Assembly: GCF_947507565.1 (NCBI RefSeq)
Contig: NC_089177.1
Location: 1 to 64,000, forward strand
Direction of reading: 5' to 3'
DNA length: 64,000 bases
DNA from: Oscarella lobularis
Taxonomy: Eukaryota; Porifera; Homoscleromorpha; Homosclerophorida; Oscarellidae
In this document: positions 13,807 to 26,833 of the stretch, piece by piece
Layout of the letters: every line of letters begins with the position of its first letter
How positions within the stretch are numbered: position 1 is the first letter of the stretch
The notes under the pieces: generated by a model
Database searches by the model: none
What the model saw: only the letters and a program-made list of their open reading frames with translations
Told to the model about the DNA's origin: nothing
Translations under genes and position numbers: made by a program

Positions 13807-16394
13807 CTGAATAAATGCAGAATTAATTCTGAATAAATGCAGAATTAATTTTGAATTAATGCAGAATAAATGCGGAATTTATTCTGAATTAATGAAGAAT
13901 TTATTCCGAATAAATGTAAAATTTATTCTGAATTAATGGAGAATTTTTTCTGAATTAATGCAGAATTTATTCTGCATTAATCTAGAATAATTTCTGCATT
14001 AATGCAGAATTAATTCAGAATTAATTCAGAATTTATTCTGAATTAATGCAGAATTTATTCTGAATTAATTTAGAATTTATTCTGAATTTATTCTGAATTA
14101 ATGCAGAATTTATTCTGAATAAATGCAGAAGGTATTCTGAATTAATGCAGAATTTATTCTGAATTAATGCAGAATTAATTCAGAATTTATTCTGAATTAA
14201 TGCAGAATTTATTCTGAATTAATGCAGAATTTATTCTGAACTAATGAAGAATTTATTCTGAATTAATGCAGAATTTATTCTGAATAAATGCAGAATCAAT
14301 TCTGAATTAATGCAGAATTAATTCAGAATTTATTCTGAATTAATGCAGAATTTATTCTGAATTAATGCAGAACTTATTCTGAATAAAAGCAGAATTTATT
14401 CTGAATTAATGCAGAATTTATTCGGAACTAATGCCGAATTTATTCTGAATAAATGCAGAATTTATTCTGAATTAATGCAGAATTTATTCTGAATTAATGC
14501 AGAACTTATTCTGAATTAATGCAGAATTTATTCTGAATAAATGTAGCATTTATTCTGAATTAATTCTGAATTAATTCTGAATTAATGCAGAATTTATTCT
14601 GAATTAATGCAGAATTTATTCTGAATAAATGCAGAATTAATTCTGAATTAATGCAGAATAAATGCGAAATTTATTCTGAATTAATGCAGAATTTATTTTG
14701 AATGAATTCAGAATTTATGCAGAATTTATTATGCATTAATGCAGTATTTATTCCGAATAAATGCAGAAGTTATTCTGAATTAAAGCAGAATTTATTCTGA
14801 ATTAATGCAGAATTTATTCTGAATTAATGCAAAATTAATTCTGAATAAATGCAGAATTATAATTCTGAATTAATGCAGAATTAATTCAGAATTTATTCTG
14901 AATAAATGCAGAATTAATTCTGAATTAATGCAGAAAAAATGCGGAATTTATTTTGAATTAATGCAGAATTTATTCTGAATTAATGCAGAATTAATTCTGA
15001 ATTAATGCAGAATTAATTCAGAATTTATTCTGAATTAATGCAGAATTTATTCTGAATTAATGCAGAATTTATTCTGAATTAATGCAGTATTTATTCTGAA
15101 TAAATGCAGAAGTTATTCTGAATTAAAGCAGACTTTATTCTGAATTAATGCAGAATTTATTCTGAATTAATGCAAAATTAATTCTGAATAAATGCAGAAT
15201 TATAATTCTGAATTAATGCAGAATTAATTCAGAATTTATTCTGAATAAATGCAGAATTAATTCTGAATTAATGCAGAAAAAATGCGGAATTTATTCTGAA
15301 TTAATGCAGAATTTATTCTGAATTAATGCAGAATTAATTCTGAATAAATACAGAATTAATTCTGAATTAATACAGAATTAATTCTGAATTAATGCAGAAT
15401 AAAAGATCGTGAACTTACGTAGACAAGGTGCTTCAGCTTTCTTTTCAACATTCTATATTCTTTACGAGAGCTATGCTGCCATGAAGCATCCATGATCGTA
15501 TGTAAGGTGAAGAAAACGACAGGCGCTCCGTCGTGAGTCGACGATACGTCGGCGATCGTTCTAAAAGATCGCTCGTACACCCCGAAACGCCATGACGACG
15601 AAAAACTTAGCAATAACCGTTCAGAGAGTGACGGAACACGACAAGAAGTCGATCAAGAACCTCAAACTCGCTCGCTAAGCGATGCACTTGAGACGAACGA
15701 CGAGCAGGGCCTTTCGAGTGTAACGCGCGCTAAAACATCGCGAAAAAATCTCACATTCTCTGAATAAACACAGAATTTATTCTGACTTAATGCAGGATTT
15801 ATTCTGAATTAATTCAGAATTTATTCTGAATTAATTCAGAATTTATACTGAATTAATGTAGAATTAATGAAGAATTAATGAAGAATTTATTCTGCATTAA
15901 TTCAGAATAAAATTCAGCATTAATTCAGAATAAAATCTGCATTAATTGAGAATAAATTCTGCATTAATTCAGAATAAATTCTGCATTAATTGAGAATAAA
16001 TTCTGCATTAATTCAGAATTAATTCTGAATTAATTCAGATTTTATTCTGAATTATTGCAGAATTAATTCTGATAAAATGCAAAATAAATTCTAAATTAAT
16101 GCAGAATAAATGCGGAATTTATTCTGAATAAATGCAAAATTTATTCTGAATTAATGCAGAATTTATTCTCAATTATTGCAGAATAAATGCGAAATTTATT
16201 CTCAATTAATTCAGAATTTATTCTGAAATTATTCTAGATTAATGCAGAATTTATTCCGAAATAATGCAGAATTTATTTTCAATTATTGCAGAATTAATTC
16301 TGAATAAATGCAGAATTAATTCTTAATTAATGCAGAATAAATCGGGAATTTATTCTGCATGAATGCAGAATTTATTCTGAATTAACTTAGAATT
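13807..16394. repeat. Satellite family B array, block B2
   Basis: AT-rich 11/22-bp family B units flanking the island at 15405-15760. Its first units read GCAGAATAAATGCGG, as in B4, where B1 and B3 have GCAGAAGAAATGCCG. Unit polarity flips for about 120 bp right of the island, as in B1. Confidence 0.96.
15405..15760 (-). pseudogene. INO80E-like promoter + first exon fragment, copy 2 of 5
   Basis: Same length as copy 1 and nearly identical. The exon lies at 15419-15493 with the same 25-codon frame and the GTAAGT donor. Seen differences from copy 1 are a CAGAGAGTG variant (shared with copy 4) and GGGCCTTTCG for GGGCTTTTCG. The exon itself is unchanged. Confidence 0.6.
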
Positions 16395-18980
16395 TCAAGG
16401 AACAATTGTAGAAGGAAAAATTGCCCCAGGACAAATTGTCCTGGAAACAAATTGTCCCCAGGAAAAATTGTCCTGGGGACAAATTGTCCGAGGACAAATT
16501 GTCCCAGGACAAATTCTCCCAGGACAAATTGTCCCAGGACAAATTGTCCTAGGACAAATTGTGAAGGACAATTTGTCCCCAGGACAAATTGTCCCCACGA
16601 CAAATTGTCCCCAGGACAAATTGTCCCCAGGACAAATTGTCCCTGGACAAATTGTCCCAGAACAAATTGTGCCAGGAAAAATTGTCCCCAGGACAAATTG
16701 TCCCAAGGACAAATTGTCCCCTGGAAAAATTGTCCCCAGGACAAATTGTCCCCAGGACAAATTGTCCCCTGGAAAAATTGTCCCCAGGACAAATTGTCCC
16801 CAGGACAAATTGTCCCAGGACAAATTGTCCTAGGACAAATTGTGCCAGGACAAATTGTCCCAAGGACAAATTGTCCCAGGACAAATTGTCCTAGGACAAA
16901 TTGTCCCAGGACAAATTGTCCCTGGACAAATTGTCCCCAGGACAAATTGTCCCAGGACAAATTGTCCCAGGACAAATTGTGCCAGGACAAATTGTCGTAG
17001 GACAAATTGTGTCAGGACAATTTGTCCTGGGGACAAATTGTCCCAGGACAAATTGTCCCAGGACAAATTGTCCTAGGACAAATTGTCCCAGGACAAATTG
17101 TCCTAGGACAAATTGTCCCCAGGACAAATTGTCCCCAGGACAAATTGTCCCAGGACAAATTGTCCCAGGACAAATTGTCCCCAGGACAAATTGTCCCAGG
17201 ACAAATTGTCTTAGGACAAATTGTCCCCAGGACAAATTGTCCCCAGGACAAATTGTCCCAGGAAAAATTGTCCTAGGACAAATTGTCCCCAGGACAAATT
17301 GTCTCCAGGACAAATTGTCCAAGGACAAATTGTCCCAGGCCAAATTGTCCCCAGGACAAATTGTCCCAGGACAAATTGTCCTAGGACAAATTGTCCCCAG
17401 GACAAATTGTCCCCAGGACAAATTGTCCCAGGACAAATTATCCCAGGACAAATTGTCCCCAGGACAAATTGTCCCAGGACAAATTGTCCCAGAACAAATT
17501 GTTCCAGGACAAATTGTGCCAGGACAAATTGTCGTAGGACAAATTGTGTCAGGACAAATTGTCCCCACGACAAATTGTCCCCAAGACAAATTGTCCCCAC
17601 GACAAATTGTCCCAGGACAAATTGTCCCAGGACAAATTGTGAAGGACAATTTGTCCCCAGGACAAATTGTCCCCACGACAAATTGTCCCCAGGACAAATT
17701 GTCCCCAGGACAAATTGTCCCAGGACAAATTGTCCCAGGACAAATTGTGAAGGACAATTTGTCCCCAGGACAAATTGTCCAAAGACAAAATGTCCCAGGA
17801 CAAATTGCCCCCAGGACAAATTGTCCAATTGTCCCAGGACAAATTGTCCCAGGACAAATTGTCCCAGGACAAATTGTCCTAGGACAAATTGTCCCCAGGA
17901 CAAATTGTCCCCAGGACAAATTGTCCCAGGACAAATTGTCCTAGGACAAATTGTCCCCAGGACAAATTGTCCCCAGGACAAATTGTCCCAGGACAAATTG
18001 TCCCAGGACAAATTGTCCCAGGACAAATTGTCCCAGGACAAATTGTCCTAGGACAAATTGTCCCCAGGACAAATTGTCCCCAGGACAAATTGTCCGAGGA
18101 CAAATTGTCCTAGGACAAATTGTCCCAAGGACAAATTGTCCCCAGGACAAATTGTCCCAGGACAAATTGTCGTAGGACAAATTGTGTCAGGACAAATTGT
18201 CCCCAGGACAAATTGTCCCAGGACAAATTGTGCCAGGACAAATTGTCGTAGGACAAATTGTATCAGGACAATTTGTCCTGGGGACAAATTGTCCCCAGGA
18301 CAAATTTTCCCAGGACAAATTGTCCCAGGACAAATTGTCCCAAGACAAATTGTCGTCAGGACAAATTGTCCCAGGACAAATTGTCCTAGGACAAATTGTC
18401 CCCAGGACAAATTGTCCCCAGGACAAATTGTCCCAGGACAAATTGTCCCAGGACAAATTGTCCCCAGGACAAATTGTCCCAGGACAAATTGTCCCAGGAC
18501 AAATTGTCCCAGGACAAATTGTCCCAGGACAAATTGTGCCAGGACAAATTGTCGTAGGACAAATTGTGTCAGGACAATTTGTCCTGGGGACAAATTGTCC
18601 CCAGGACAAATTGTCCCAGGACAAATTGTCCTAGGACAAATTGTCCCCAGGACAAATTGTCCCCAGGACAAATTGTCCCAGGACAAATTGTCCCAGGACA
18701 AATTGTCCCCAGGAAAAATTGTCCCAGGACAAATTGTCCTAGGACAAATTGTCCCCAGGACAAATTGTCCCCAGGACAAATTGTCCCAGGACAAATTGTC
18801 CTAGGACAAATTGTCAAACGACAAATTGTCCCAGGACAAATTGTCCCAGGACAAATTGTCCCAGGACAAATTGTCCTAGGACAAATTGTCCCAGGACAAA
18901 TTGTCCCCAGGACAAATTGTCCGAAGACAAATTGTCCCAGGACAATTTGTCCTGGGGACAAATTGTACCCAAGACAAATT
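16395..18980. repeat. Satellite family A array, block A3
   Basis: 15/16-bp family A units. The first roughly 600 bp repeat the start of A2 almost exactly, 4454 bp away. The right edge carries the GTCCGAAGACAAATTG variant shared with A1. Marker units GTGCCAGGAC...GTCGTAGGAC...GTGTCAGGAC recur several times. Confidence 0.96.
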
Positions 18981-21246
18981 CTGAATAAATGCAGAATTAA
19001 TTCTGAATAAATGCAGAATTAATTTTGAATTAATGCAGAAGAAATGCCGAATTTATTCTGAATTAATGAAGAATTTATTCCGAATAAATGTAAAATTTAT
19101 TCTGAATTAATGCAGAATTTATTCTGAATTAATGGAGAATTTTTTCTGAAAAAATGCAGAATTTATTCTGCATTAATCTAGAATAATTTCTGCATTAATG
19201 CAGAATTAATTCAGAATTATTCAGAATTTATTCTGAATTAATGCAGAATTTATTCTGAATTAATTTAGAATTTATTCTGAATTATTGCAGAATTTATTCT
19301 GAATTAATGCAGAATTTATTCTGAATAAATGCAGAAGGTATTCTGAATTAATGCAGAATTTATTCTGAATTAATGCAGAATTAATTCAGAATTTATTCTG
19401 AATTAATGCAGAATTTATTCTGAACTAATGCAGAATTTATTCTGAATTAATGCAGAATTTATTCTGAATAAATGCAGAATCAATTCTGAATTAATGCAGA
19501 ATTAATTCAGAATTTATTCTGAATTAATGCAGAATTTATTCTGAATTAATGCAGAACTTATTCTGAATAAAAGCAGAATTTATTCTGAATTAATGCAGAA
19601 TTTATTCGGAACTAATGCCGAATTTATTCTGAATAAATGCAGAATTTATTCTGAATTAATGCAGAATTTATTCTGAATTAATGCAGAATTTATTCTGAAT
19701 TAATGCAGAATTTATTCTGAATAAATGTAGCATTTATTCTGAATTAATTCTGAATTAATTCTGAATTAATGCAGAATTTATTCTGAATTAATGCAGAATT
19801 TATTCTGAATAAATGCAGAATTAATTCTGAATTAATGCAGAATAAATGCGAAATTTATTCTGAATTAATGCAGAATTTATTTTGAATGAATTCAGAATTT
19901 ATTCTGAATTAATGCAGAATTTATTCTGAATTAATGCAGTATTTATTCTGAATAAATGCAGAAGTTATTCTGAATTAAAGCAGAATTTATTCTGAATTAA
20001 TGCAGAATTTATTCTGAATTAATGCAAAATTAATTCTGAATAAATGCAGAATTATAATTCTGAATTAATGCAGAATTAATTCAGAATTTATTCTGAATAA
20101 ATGCAGAATTAATTCTGAATTAATGCAGAAAAAATGCGGAATTTATTCTGAATTAATGCAGAATTTATTCTGAATTAATGCAGAATTAATTCTGAATAAA
20201 TACAGAATTAATTCTGAATTAATACAGAATTAATTCTGAATTAATGCAGAATAAAAGATCGTGAACTTACGTAGACAAGGTGCTTCAGCTTTCTTTTCAA
20301 CATTCTATATTCTTTACGAGAGCTATGCTGCCATGAAGCATCCATGATCGTATGTAAGGTGAAGAAAACGACAGGCGCTCCGTCGTGAGTCGACGATACG
20401 TCGGCGATCGTTCTAAAAGATCGCTCGTACACCCCGAAACGCCATGACGACGAAAAACTTAGCAATAACCGTTCAGAAAGTGACGGAACACGACAAGAAG
20501 TCGATCGAGAACCTCAAACTCGCTCGCTAAGCGATGCACTTGAGACGAACGACGAGCAGGGCTTTTCGAGTGTAACGCGCACTAAAACATCGCGAAAAAA
20601 TCTCACATTCTCTGAATAAACACAGAATTTATTCTGACTTAATGCAGGATTTATTCTGAATTAATTCAGAATTTATTCTGAATTAATTCAGAATTTATAC
20701 TGAATTAATGTAGAATTAATGAAGAATTAATGAAGAATTTATTCTGCATTAATTCAGAATAAAATTCAGCATTAATTCAGAATAAAATCTGCATTAATTG
20801 AGAATAAATTCTGCATTAATTCAGAATAAATTCTGCATTAATTGAGAATAAATTCTGCATTAATTCAGAATTAATTCTGAATTAATTCAGATTTTATTCT
20901 GAATTATTGCAGAATTAATTCTGATAAAATGCAAAATAAATTCTAAATTAATGCAGAATAAATGCGGAATTTATTCTGAATAAATGCAAAATTTATTCTG
21001 AATTAATGCAGAATTTATTCTCAATTATTGCAGAATAAATGCGAAATTTATTCTCAATTAATTCAGAATTTATTCTGAAATTATTCTAGATTAATGCAGA
21101 ATTTATTCTGAAATAATGCAGAATTTATTTTCAATTATTCCAGAATTAATTCTGAATAAATGCAGATTTAATTCTTAATTAATGCAGAATAAATCGGGAA
21201 TTTATTCTGCATTAATGCAGAATTTATTCTGAATTAACTTAGAATT
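18981..21246. repeat. Satellite family B array, block B3
   Basis: AT-rich family B units around the island at 20257-20612. Its opening units (GCAGAAGAAATGCCG) match B1. The polarity switch right of the island is present. Confidence 0.96.
20257..20612 (-). pseudogene. INO80E-like promoter + first exon fragment, copy 3 of 5
   Basis: Exon at 20271-20345, identical to copy 1. It has the CAGAAAGTG variant of copies 1 and 5, plus private changes GATCGAGAACC and GCGCACTAAAAC; the last lies inside the promoter-like element. Confidence 0.6.
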
Positions 21247-22690
21247 TCAAGGAACAATTGTAGAAGGAAAAATTGCCCCAGGACAAATTGTCCTGGGAAC
21301 AAATTGTCCCCAGGAAAAATTGTCCTGGGGACAAATTGTCCCAGGACAAATTGTCCCAGGACAAATTCTCCCAGGACAAATTGTCCCAGGACAAATTGTC
21401 CCAGGACAAATTGTGAAGGACAATTTGTCCCCAGGACAAATTGTCCCCACGACAAATTGTCCCCAGGACAAATTGTCCACAGGACAAATTGTCCCAGGAC
21501 AAATTGTCCAAGGACAAATTGTGCCAGGAAAAATTGTCCCCAGGACAAATTGTCCCCAGGACAAATTGTCCTCTGGAAAAATTGTCCCCAGGACAAATTG
21601 TCCCCAGGACAAATTGTCCCAGGACAAATTGTCCTAGGACAAATTGTGCCAGGACAAATTGTCCCAAGGACAAATTGTCCCAGGACAAATTGTCCTAGGA
21701 CAAATTGTCCCAGGACAAATTGTCCCAGGACAAATTGTCCCCAGGACAAATTGTCCCAGGACAAATTGTCCGAGGACAAATTGTGCCAGGAAAAATTGTC
21801 GTAGGACAAATTGTGTCAGGACAATTTGTCCTGGGGACAAATTGTCCCCAGGACAAATTGTCCCAGGACAAATTGTCCCAGGACAAATTGTCCCAGGACA
21901 AATTGTCCCCAGGACAAATTGTCCCCAGGACAAATTGTCCCCAGGACAAATTCTCCCAGGACAAATTGTCCCAGGACAAATTGTCCCAGGACAAATTGTG
22001 AAGGACAATTTGTCCCCAGGACAAATTGTCCCCACGACAAATTGTCCCCAGGACAAATTGTCCACAGGACAAATTGTCCCAGGACAAATTGTCCAAGGAC
22101 AAATTGTGCCAGGAAAAATTGTCCCCAGGACAAATTGTCCCCAGGACAAATTGTCCCCTGGAAAAATTGTCCCCAGGACAAATTGTCCTAGGACAAATTG
22201 TGCCAGGACAAATTGTCCCAAGGACAAATTGTCCCAGGAAAAATTGTCCTAGGACAAATTGTCCCAGGACAAATTGTCCCAGGACAAATTGTCCCAGGAC
22301 AAATTGTCCCAGGACAAATTGTCCCAGGACAAATTGTGCCAGGAAAAATTGTCGTAGGACAAATTGTGTCAGGACAATTTGTCCTGGGGACAAATTGTCC
22401 CCAGGACAAATTGTCCCAGGACAAATTGTCCCAGGACAAATTGTCACAGGACAAATTGTCCCCAGGACAAATTGTCCCAGGACAAATTGTCCAAGGACAA
22501 ATTGTGAAGGACAATTTGTCCCCAGGACAAATTGTCCCCAGGACAAATTGTCCCAGGACAAATTGTCCCCAGGACAAATTGTCCCCAGGACAAATTGTCC
22601 CCAGGACAAATTGTCCCAGGACAAATTGTCGCAAGAAAAATTGTCCCAGGACAATTTGTCCTGGGGACAAATTGTACCCAAGACAAATTC
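21247..22690. repeat. Satellite family A array, block A4
   Basis: 15/16-bp family A units between conserved junctions. It ends with the GTCGCAAGAAAAATTG variant also seen at the end of A2. Within it, a segment of several hundred bases from about 21390 is largely repeated from about 21990. Confidence 0.96.
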
Positions 22691-24606
22691 TGAATAAATG
22701 CAGAATTAATTCTGAATAAATGCAGAATTAATTTTGAATTAATGCAGAATAAATGCGGAATTTATTCTGAATTAATGAAGAATTTATTCCGAATAAATGT
22801 AAAATTTATTCTGAATTAATGGAGAATTTTTTCTGAATTAATGCAGAATTTATTCTGCATTAATCTAGAATAATTTCTGCATTAATGCAGAATTAATTCA
22901 GAATTAATTCAGAATTTATTCTGAATTAATGCAGAATTTATTCTGAATTAATTTAGAATTTATTCTGAATTTATTCTGAATTAATGCAGAATTTATTCTG
23001 AATAAATGCAGAAGGTATTCTGAATTAATGCAGAATTTATTCTGAATTAATGCAGAATTAATTCAGAATTTATTCTGAATTAATGCAGAATTTATTCTGA
23101 ATTAATGCAGAATTTATTCTGAACTAATGCAGAATTTATTCTGAATTAATGCAGAATTTATTCTGAATAAATGCAGAATCAATTCTGAATTAATGCAGAA
23201 TTAATTCAGAATTTATTCTGAATTAATGCAGAATTTATTCTGAATTAATGCAGAACTTATTCTGAATAAAAGCAGAATTTATTCTGAATTAATGCAGAAT
23301 TTATTCGGAACTAATGCCGAATTTATTCTGAATAAATGCAGAATTTATTCTGAATTAAAGCAGAATTTATTCTGAATTAATGCAGAACTTATTCTGAATT
23401 AATGCAGAATTTATTCTGAATAAATGTAGCATTTATTCTGAATTAATTCTGAATTAATTCTGAATTAATGCAGAATTTATTCTGAATAAATGCAGAATTA
23501 ATTCTGAATTAATGCAGAAAAAATGCGGAATTTATTCTGAATTAATGCAGAATTTATTCTGAATTAATGCAGAATTAATTCTGAATAAATACAGAATTAA
23601 TTCTGAATTAATACAGAATTAATTCTGAATTAATGCAGAATAAAAGATCGTGAACTTACGTAGACAAGGTGCTTCAGCTTTCTTTTCAACATTCTATATT
23701 CTTTACGAGAGCTATGCTGCCATGAAGCATCCATGATCGTATGTAAGGTGAAGAAAACGACAGGCGCTCCGTCGTGAGTCGACGATACGTCGGCGATCGT
23801 TCTAAAAGATCGCTCGTACACCCCGAAACGCCATGACGACGAAAAACTTAGCAATAACCGTTCAGAGAGTGACGGAACACGACAAGAAGTCGATCAAGAA
23901 CCTCAAACTCGCTCGCTAAGCGATGCACTTGAGACGAACGACGAGCAGGGCTTTTCGAGTGTAACGCGCGCTAAAACATCGCGAAAAAATCTCACATTCT
24001 CTGAATAAACACAGAATTTATTCTGACTTAATGCAGGATTTATTCTGAATTAATTCAGAATTTATTCTGAATTAATTCAGAATTTATACTGAATTAATGT
24101 AGAATTAACGAAGAATTAATGAAGAATTTATTCTGCAATAATTCAGAATAAAATTCAGCATTAATTCAGAATAAAATCTGCATTAATTGAGAATAAATTC
24201 TGCATTAATTCAGAATTAATTCTGAATTAATTCAGATTTTATTCTGAATTATTGCAGAATTAATTCTGATAAAATGGAAATAAATTCAAAAATAATGCAG
24301 AATAAATGCCGAATTTATTTTGAATAAATGCAAAATTTATTCTGAATTAATGCAGAATTTATTCTCAATTATTGCAAAATAAATGCGAAATTTATTCTCA
24401 ATTAATTCAGAATTTATTCTGAATTAATGCAGAAATTATTCTAGATTAATGCAGAATTTATTCCGAAATAATGCAGAATTTATTTTCAATTATTGCAGAA
24501 TTAATTCTGAATAAATGCAGAATTAATTCTTAATTAATGCAGAATAAATCGGGAATTTATTCTGCATTAATGCAGAATTTATTCTGAATTAACTTAGAAT
24601 TTCAAG
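22691..24606. repeat. Satellite family B array, block B4
   Basis: AT-rich family B units around the island at 23646-24001. The first units match B2. It is shorter than B1-B3 because several hundred bases of units left of the island are missing relative to B2. Confidence 0.96.
23646..24001 (-). pseudogene. INO80E-like promoter + first exon fragment, copy 4 of 5
   Basis: Exon at 23660-23734 with donor GTAAGT, identical to the other copies. It carries the CAGAGAGTG variant that otherwise occurs only in copy 2. Confidence 0.6.
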
Positions 24607-25072
24607 GAACAATTGTAGAAGGAAAAATTGCCCCAGGACAAATTGTCCTGGGAACAAATTGTCCCCACGACAAATTTGTCCCCACGACAAATTGTCCCCA
24701 GGACAAATTGTCCCAGGACAAATTGTTCCAGGACAAATTGTCCCCAGGACAAATTGTCCCCAGGACAAATTGTCCCCAGGACAAATTGTCCCAGGACAAA
24801 TTGTCCTGGGGACAATTTGTGCCAGGACAATTTGTGCCAGGACAATTTGTCCTGGGGACAAATTGACCCCAGGACAAATTGTCCTGGGGACAAATTGTCC
24901 CAGGACAAATTGTCCCAGGACAAATTGTCCCAGGACAAATTGTCCCCAGGACAAATTGTCCCCAGGACAATTTGTCCCCAGGGCAAAGACAAATTGTCCC
25001 AGGACAAATTGTCCCAAGACAAATTGTCCCAGGACAATTTGTCCTGGACACAAATTGTACCCAAGACAAATT
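24607..25072. repeat. Satellite family A array, block A5 (short)
   Basis: Only about 466 bp of family A between two B blocks, with both conserved junctions intact. Flipped cores (GACAATTTGT) are unusually frequent here, for example at 24811-24855 and near 24965 and 25036. Confidence 0.95.
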
Positions 25073-26833
25073 CTGAATAAATGCAGAATTAATTCCGAAT
25101 AAATGCAGAATTAATTCTGAATTAATGCAGAATAAATGCGGAATTTATTCTGAATTAATGAAGAATTTATTCCGAATAAATTTAAAATTTATTCTGACTT
25201 AATGCAGAATTTATTCTGAATTAATGGAGAATTTTTTCTGAATTAATGCAGAATTTATTCTGCATTAATCTAGAATAATTTCTGCATTAATGCAGAATTA
25301 ATTCAGAATTTATTCTGAATTTATTCTGAATTAATGCAGAATTTATTCTGAATTAATTTAGAATTTATTCTGAATTAATGCAGAATTTATTCTGAATTAA
25401 TGCAGAATTTATTCTGAATAAATGCAGAAGTTATTTTGAATTAATGCAGAATTTATTCTGAATAAATGCAGAATTTATTCAGAATTAATTAAGAATTTAT
25501 TCTGAATTAATGCAGAATTTATTCTCAATTAATTTAGAATTTATTCTGAATTAATGCAGAATTTATTCGGAACTAATGCCGAATTTATTCTGAATAATTG
25601 CGGAATTTAAACTAAATTAATGCAGAATTTATACTGAATTAATGCAGAATTTATTCTGAATTAAAGCAGAATTTATTCTGAATAAATGCAGAAGTTATTC
25701 TGAATTAATGCAGAATTTATTCTGAATTAATGCAGAATTAATTCAGAATTTATTCTGAATTAATGCAGAATTTATTCTGAACTAATGCAGAATTTATTCT
25801 GAATTAATACAAAATTAATTCTGAATTAATGCAGAATAAAAGATCGTGAACTTACGTAGACAAGGTGCTTCAGCTTTCTTTTCAACATTCTATATTCTTT
25901 ACGAGAGCTATGCTGCCATGAAGCATCCATGATCGTATGTAAGGTGAAGAAAACGACAGGCGCTCCGTCGTGAGTCGACGATACGTCGGCGATCGTTCTA
26001 AAAGATCGCTCGTACACCCCGAAACGCCATGACGACGAAAAACTTAGCAATAACCGTTCAGAAAGTGACGGAACACGACAAGAAGTCGATCAAGAACCTC
26101 AAACTCGCTCGCTAAGCGATGCACTTGAGACGAACGACGAGCAGGGCTTTTCGAGTGTAACGCGCGCTAAAACATCGCGAAAAAATCTCACATTCTCTGA
26201 ATAAACACAGAATTTATTCTGACTTAATGCAGGATTTATTCTGAATTAATTCAGAATTTATTCTGAATTAATTCAGAATTTATACTGAATTAATGTAGAA
26301 TTAATGAAGAATTAATGAAGAATTTATTCTGCATTAATTCAGAATAAAATTCAGCATTAATTCAGAATAAAATCTGCATTAATTGAGAATAAATTCTGCA
26401 TTAATTCAGAATAAATTCTGCATTAATTGAGAATAAATTCTGCATTAATTCAGAATTAATTCTGAATTAATTCAGATTTTATTCTGAATTATTGCAGAAT
26501 TAATTCTGATAAAATGCAAAATAAATTCAAAATTAATGCAGAATAAATGCGGAATTTATTCTGAATAAATGCAAAATTTATTCTGAATTAATGCAGAATT
26601 TATTCTCAATTATTGCAGAATAAATGCGAAATTTATTCTCAATTAATTCAGAATTTATTCTGAAATTATTCTAGATTAATGCAGAATTTATTCCGAAATA
26701 ATGCAGAATTTATTTTCAATTATTCCAGAAATAATTCTGAATAAATGCAGATTTAATTCTTAATTAATGCAGAATAAATCGGGAATTTATTCTGCATTAA
26801 TGCAGAATTTATTCTGAATTAACTTAGAATTTC
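25073..26833. repeat. Satellite family B array, block B5
   Basis: AT-rich family B units around the island at 25842-26197, the shortest B block. Its opening units resemble B2/B4 but its island resembles copies 1 and 3, so it looks like a recombinant of the two unit types. Confidence 0.95.
25842..26197 (-). pseudogene. INO80E-like promoter + first exon fragment, copy 5 of 5
   Basis: Exon at 25856-25930, with frame and GTAAGT donor as in the other copies. By eye the whole island matches copy 1. Confidence 0.6.
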
